Assembly: GCA_021495925.1 (NCBI GenBank)
Contig: JAKEKT010000079.1
Span: forward strand, 1 to 64,000
Reading direction: 5' to 3'
DNA from: Diplodia intermedia
Lineage: Eukaryota > Ascomycota > Dothideomycetes > Botryosphaeriales > Botryosphaeriaceae
DNA length: 64,000 nt
This document shows, in pieces, positions 59,935 to 64,000 of the stretch (positions are counted from its first letter, which is position 1; every line of letters starts with the position of its first letter). A program made the translations under genes and the position numbers. Below the pieces are notes generated by a model that worked only from the letters and a program-made list of their open reading frames with translations, had not been told where the DNA came from and made no database searches.

Positions 59935-60394
59935 TGCGGGCAGCGCTGCGGAGGAGCTATGGGTGCGGGTGTGGTGCTGCGTCGGCGGAATGATTCTGGG
60001 GAAGACGCGCAGTGACGCGCTCTGACGCGCCGGCCGATCGCACGTGATTTGGCGACTGGTCAAATGTTCTACTTGCTTCAATGTACGAACTCGGCAATTG
60101 TTTGTCTACAGCTTCATCCAAATGCATGGTGTGTGCACGCGCATGCCTGAAATGCAAGTAGCTTGCCGTGGGAACGAGATGCCATCCGTTTCGACATGCC
60201 TACATGGCCACTACTTATGGCACGTTCATCTGGTAGAGGGCCAAAACTGATACAGTAAGCTCGCCCATTGCCCCACCGTAGTTCTCCCGGTAGACCGGAC
60301 TGCCGGTCGCAATGGGTCGCTCATCAGAACCTTCCTTGAAAACGACCACGCACATTGAGGCAGTCTAAGTTGTGTGCGCAGTCGCAAGGGAGGA
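59935..60394. promoter_or_regulatory. Promoter region of msh3 / 3' region of the dipeptidase
   Basis: 460 bp between two minus-strand genes. CGCG-containing motifs ACGCGC and ACGCGCT near 60005-60026 resemble MluI-type cell-cycle boxes (ACGCGT-like), which would suit an S-phase repair gene. That link is inference only. Confidence 0.35.
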
Positions 60395-62034
60395 CTAAAA
60401 GCCCATTCGCCGCACATTCACACCATCGGTCGCATCGGGGGTTGCAAAACCCGAGACACCGTCCTCAAACGGCGGCCTCTCCTTCTGTAGCTTCGCCGCA
60501 ACCTGATCGACTTCGTCCCACACTCTCAGCAGGTTCCTGCCCACAATCTTCCCCGCATCCTCGTCATTGATGCCTTCCTCTAGTAGCGCGGCGACAAGGT
60601 CGGGGAACTTGCTCACGTCCTCCAGGCCCTTCGGCGTGCCTTCGATCCCATCAAAATCCGTGCCGAGGCCGACGTGGTCGTACCCAATCAGCTCGCCGAT
60701 GTACTTGACGTGTCTGACGACCTGCGAAAGCGTGACGTTTGGCTCGTACAAGTCCGGGATGCCGGTGCCGGAGTCAGACTCGGCGCAAGAGATGAAGCCC
60801 GGGTTGAAGTTGACCATGACGATGGAATTACGCTTCTTGACCAAGTGCAGGATGTCGTCGGGTACGTTGCGCGGGTGCGGGCAGATGGCATACGCGGAGC
60901 TGTGCGAGAAAATGGGCGGTGCGATGCTGCCGCCCCAGCTGCCATCCTCAGGGCCCACCAGGACGTCGCGCATGGTATCGGGACTGACGTGGGCTAGGTC
61001 GACAATCATGCCCATGCGGTTCATCTCCTCGACCAGGGTGCGGCCGGCAGCGGAAACGCCACCCCAGTACGGGGAGCTACGGACACTTTGGCCCTTCTCG
61101 TTGGTGACCACGGCGGCATCGGCATAGATGTTGTGGCAATTCCAGGTCAAAGTGGCGTAGCGGACACCGAGCTGGTGGAAAAGGCGGAGCGTGGGGATGG
61201 AATTGCCGATTTGGTGGAGGCCTTCAATGATGACGGGAGCAATGTAGCGGCCGTCTTGGAAAGCACGAAGCGCAGAGGCGCTATCGGGAGTGGGGGTGAA
61301 GTATTTGGGGTATTTCGCGGCGAGGCGGTGATACAGATCAAGCTGCTCGAGCGTTGCCTTGACGACTAGACACTGTCAGAAAGGGAAGGGAAAGACCAGA
61401 AGGAAGTGCACGGTGTAGGGCTTACTGGGGGCATAAGCCTCATCCGAAAAGTCGGTGCCGTTGGAAGGGCACGGGAGGAAAGCGCTCCAAAAGGCACCAC
61501 TGCTCAGGCCTTGCTCGATGCGCGGCACGTCCGTGTGGTACTCCAGACCGCCATTCTCGAACTTGGAGGAGAAGTTGCCAGAGTTAATGCGGTTTCCGTA
61601 CAGGTATCTCATCATAATCATCAGGTCATTGTGTCCATCTGCGTCTAGTTAGTGCAATCGAAGGTGTACCCGAACAGTGCGGCGATCACCAATCAACGGG
61701 TTCTCCTTGAGAATCTTCGTGGCGCGGTATTCGATGGACTTGCAGTCCTGGGAAAAGCATTGGAGGTCATAGTGCAGATAGCTCCACAGCGTAACGAGGA
61801 TGAAGAGGGGAAACACAACAAAGTTGAAGAAGACGCTGCCCGGAGACCGAGCTGCGCGGCGCAGCGCAAGCCTCCTCTGATAAGCAATGGCGTCGGGGTC
61901 CTTGGTGTCGACTGGTGCATTCTCAGCGCTGACGCTTTCCCTGGGGGGTTTTCTGGAGGCTCGGTGACAGGAGATCTACTTACAGCGCATGGCGAGGCGG
62001 TTGCTTGCTCCTCGGCAGTGGTGGAGGCAGCCAT
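60395..62034 (-). CDS. Membrane-anchored dipeptidase (peptidase M19)
   Basis: Four exons are read (complement), 62034-61984, 61921-61690, 61638-61426 and 61365-60395, 488 residues; the 61922 acceptor is the least certain splice. After a short cytosolic head a single helix (NFVVFPLFILVTLWSYL, about 44-60) makes it a type II membrane protein. The renal-dipeptidase zinc site is complete: DGHNDLM (His and Asp), the Glu in VIIEGLHQIGN, LAHVSPDT and FSHSSAYAICPHPRN for the His ligands, and GLGTDFDG for the catalytic Asp region. M19 enzymes hydrolyse dipeptides, including Cys-Gly from glutathione breakdown. It is divergent from the ILM1-like gene over only 134 bp. Confidence 0.92.
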
Positions 62035-62168
62035 GTACAGTACTTATCGCAATCAATGCTAGTGGGCACGGGATGACGTCGGGTGGTCGGGTCGGCTCAA
62101 AAACGGCTCTTTCGACGGGCAGCTCCAGCTCCACGCCACCCAGGGGCCAGCCGCCACTACACACCACC

Positions 62169-62793
62169 ATGGCCATTCTCTCGTCCTTCGCCATCATCCG
62201 AGGCCTGTGTCTCTTCCACATCACCCTCGCATGGTACCTTCTCAGCGCTCCGCGCATCGTTGCGGAGCAAAATCTGGTCGTCCTGTTCGGAGAAGCCATG
62301 CGCATTGTAACATCCCCTTTGCGCCCCTGGGAGCCCATGCTGATTGCTTAGCCTGAACCGACCCAATTCCTCAAACCGAACTCCGCCTCCGCTTTCTCCG
62401 CCATCATCCTCGCCTTTCTCGGCCTCTCGGACCTCATCGCTGTGTCTATGGACGAGGAGATTGCCTTCCCTTACTGGGCAAACAACATCCCGCTCCGCCT
62501 GATGTTCCTCCTCGGCCTGACCGGGTACACGTACGCCTTCAAGCCATCTTCCGGACAAAGCCTCTTCACCCACGGCGTCGGCGACCCTTTGAAAAACAGG
62601 CTGGTCTTCACATGGGGTTTCTTCGAGTGCACAATCTGGTTCTGGGTAGGCCAAATTTCTTCTTGGATGTGCAAAGCGCTGAGCTGACACCCACTTCCAG
62701 GCGTACGTCACTTTACGGGACGAGAAGGCCAAGTTTGCCGAGCGTCTGCTCGAAAGGAGAAAGAGGGAGGCTGAGCTGCTGAGGGACGCCTAA
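62169..62793 (+). CDS. ilm1: ILM1-family membrane protein
   Basis: Three exons, 62169-62306, 62352-62645 and 62701-62793, encode 174 residues; introns are 45 and 55 nt. Four hydrophobic helices are visible: IIRGLCLFHITLAWYLL, SAFSAIILAFLGLSDLIAV, IPLRLMFLLGLTGYTYAF and LVFTWGFFECTIWFW. A charged C-terminal helix FAERLLERRKREAELL follows. The size and the pattern PYWANNIPLRL fit the fungal ILM1 family (increased loss of mitochondrial DNA), a small ER-associated protein of unclear mechanism. The start ATG has an ACCACCATGG context. The short 134-bp gap to the dipeptidase start implies a shared promoter. Confidence 0.85.
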
Positions 62794-63756
62794 TCGTTGG
62801 CCAGTAAAGCAACCGCACTAGATCCCGGCCCCCAACAACTGTGAACATCAGTACTTTCTTACCAGCGGAGCTCTCTGGAAATCGCGTCCCGGCCGCGCAT
62901 GTCTTGTCTTGTCTCATGCCTCAGTGACGTTACTTTGAGATTCCAGCCTCAGCAAGCCCCCGCTCGGTGTTGTGCCTCTCACATCCAACGCTCTACTGTT
63001 GCCTCTCTTCCTCGAGCTCCCACTCGCGGTGAGAAGCACAACGAAGAGACAATAGTAAGAATAAGTGTCAAGACAGTGCCATGAGGACGGGAAAAATGGA
63101 ACATGCAGAAGCTCTGGGCGGCTGTTTAGCACATATTCTGGAAGTTTCTGTATGTGGCGATGTCCGAGAGCTGATTTTGGATGTCATTTGCTACATATTC
63201 GAGGAAGGTGCCTGCTATGTGGGCTCGTAGTATGGGGCACCTCGATGACGGTAGGTGTAAAGGCTCTGGTAGGAGCTTGAACAGGAAGAGGGGGTGGTGG
63301 AAGAGACTTTAGAAAACAGGCAGTATATGGTCAATTGCAGTATTTTTCTGTCATCATCAAAACCCAATCATTAAGCAACATTATGTCCATTTTCCTCACT
63401 GCGGGATGCTCGGAGCATTCACTTGGCGCTCCAAGATGGAGGGAATGGCATGTAAGAATTGGTGGCAATAATACCGTACCCTTTCACCAAAGCAGACTGG
63501 ATGCCGATGAAGTAGGCGAATCACGCCGACCGCATGCGGAGAAGCGTGAAGAGATGGTGGGGGGACAGGCGATTGGCTGGCTTTCGACGCTAAAAAGCAA
63601 TTCCGGCGATTTGCCGGCACGCGCGAAACTCGCGACTCGACGCGATAGCGCGACTTCTTCATCTCTCCACTGCCGCCTTCCTGCTCACTACCCACCTTCG
63701 TCCTTGCCCACGGAAAGCTTTGCCAACGCCTTCCGCTCGGACACCAATCGGCGACA
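62794..63756. other. Intergenic region upstream of the last gene
   Basis: 0.96 kb with no supported coding region; the middle is AT-richer. A GCGCGAAACTCGCGACTCG stretch near 63620 contains TCGCGACTCGACGCG-like CGCG boxes that could be cell-cycle sites, which would fit a replication gene downstream. This is inference. Confidence 0.45.
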
Positions 63757-64000
63757 ATGACCGCCTCGGTCCTTGGAAAGCGCACCCGGAGTGCTATCCC
63801 GCCTGCAGGTAAGCTCTCCAACCCTTCCATAAACACGCGCTCCCGTCTTCGACGCGTGACTGATCAGCATCCAGGTCGCAAAGATTTGAATGCCACGACT
63901 CGATGCACCAGAAGCAGCCAATTCGTTGTGCTAGATGATAGCGAAAAGGAAAACCCCTTCATCACCCCGAAGAAGCCGCGTGCACCGAAAAATGCCGATC
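63757..64000 (+). CDS. 5' end of a probable Cdc6-like replication protein (partial)
   Basis: Exon 1 is 63757-63808 and exon 2 starts at 63875 and runs off the window; the 66-nt intron is GTAAGC...CCAG. About 58 residues are seen: MTASVLGKRTRSAIPPAG, then a Ser/Thr/Arg-rich stretch with VLDDSEKENPFITPKK. The opening SVLGKRTR and the ENPFITPKK block, which contains a CDK-type Thr-Pro site, recall the disordered N-termini of fungal Cdc6/Cdc18, which are regulated by CDK. The AAA+ domain that would prove this lies outside the window. Another nuclear protein with a similar head is possible. Confidence 0.5.
   Translation, partial: MTASVLGKRTRSAIPPAGKLSNPSINTRSRLRRVTDQHPGRKDLNATTRCTRSSQFVVLDDSEKENPFITPKKPRAPKNAD

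Overview
The window is nuclear DNA from a filamentous ascomycete (Pezizomycotina; Dothideomycetes is my guess, not proven). The reasons are short GT-AG introns of about 40-75 nt with CTAAC-type branch sites, compact genes on both strands, GC-rich coding DNA, and families typical of moulds: sphingolipid C9-methyltransferase, Vid21/Eaf1, a GliK-like gamma-glutamylcyclotransferase and a short-intron tRNA-Gln. I see no rRNA, CRISPR array, transposase, provirus or secondary-metabolite megasynthase. All exon boundaries were read by eye from frame and splice signals, and total coding lengths were checked to be divisible by three.

Left third (1-24 kb): a large minus-strand gene whose architecture suggests a meiotic chromosome-axis protein (Red1/SYCP2-like). 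It is followed on the plus strand by a gamma-glutamylcyclotransferase-like protein, a nitronate monooxygenase, a cysteine-rich single-pass membrane protein and a quinone-oxidoreductase-like dehydrogenase. A head-to-head pair of vacuolar transporters comes next (cation-chloride cotransporter Vhc1 on minus, Avt3/4-type amino-acid transporter on plus). They share a 543-bp promoter with a G-rich tract. A cytochrome P450 closes this part.

Middle (23-47 kb): mostly housekeeping genes in divergent pairs. These are Mak11 (60S ribosome assembly) with Vid21/Eaf1 (NuA4 scaffold), and EMC2 (ER membrane insertase) with AP-3 delta (vacuolar sorting), whose start codon is split by an intron. Then come sphingolipid C9-methyltransferase, an intron-containing tRNA-Gln(TTG), a NEDD8-type cysteine protease and the glycogen debranching enzyme.

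Right third (47-64 kb): a gene-poor 3.3-kb GC-rich stretch, a RhoGAP protein, Pam17 (mitochondrial import motor), mismatch-repair MSH3, a membrane-anchored M19 dipeptidase divergent from an ILM1-family protein, and the 5' end of a probable Cdc6-like replication gene cut by the window edge.

The best candidates for under-described biology are the Red1/SYCP2-like axis protein, the split start codon of the AP-3 delta gene, the eight-tract G-quadruplex motif downstream of vid21, the bidirectional vacuolar transporter promoter, and several stop-free introns of length 3n near C-termini.
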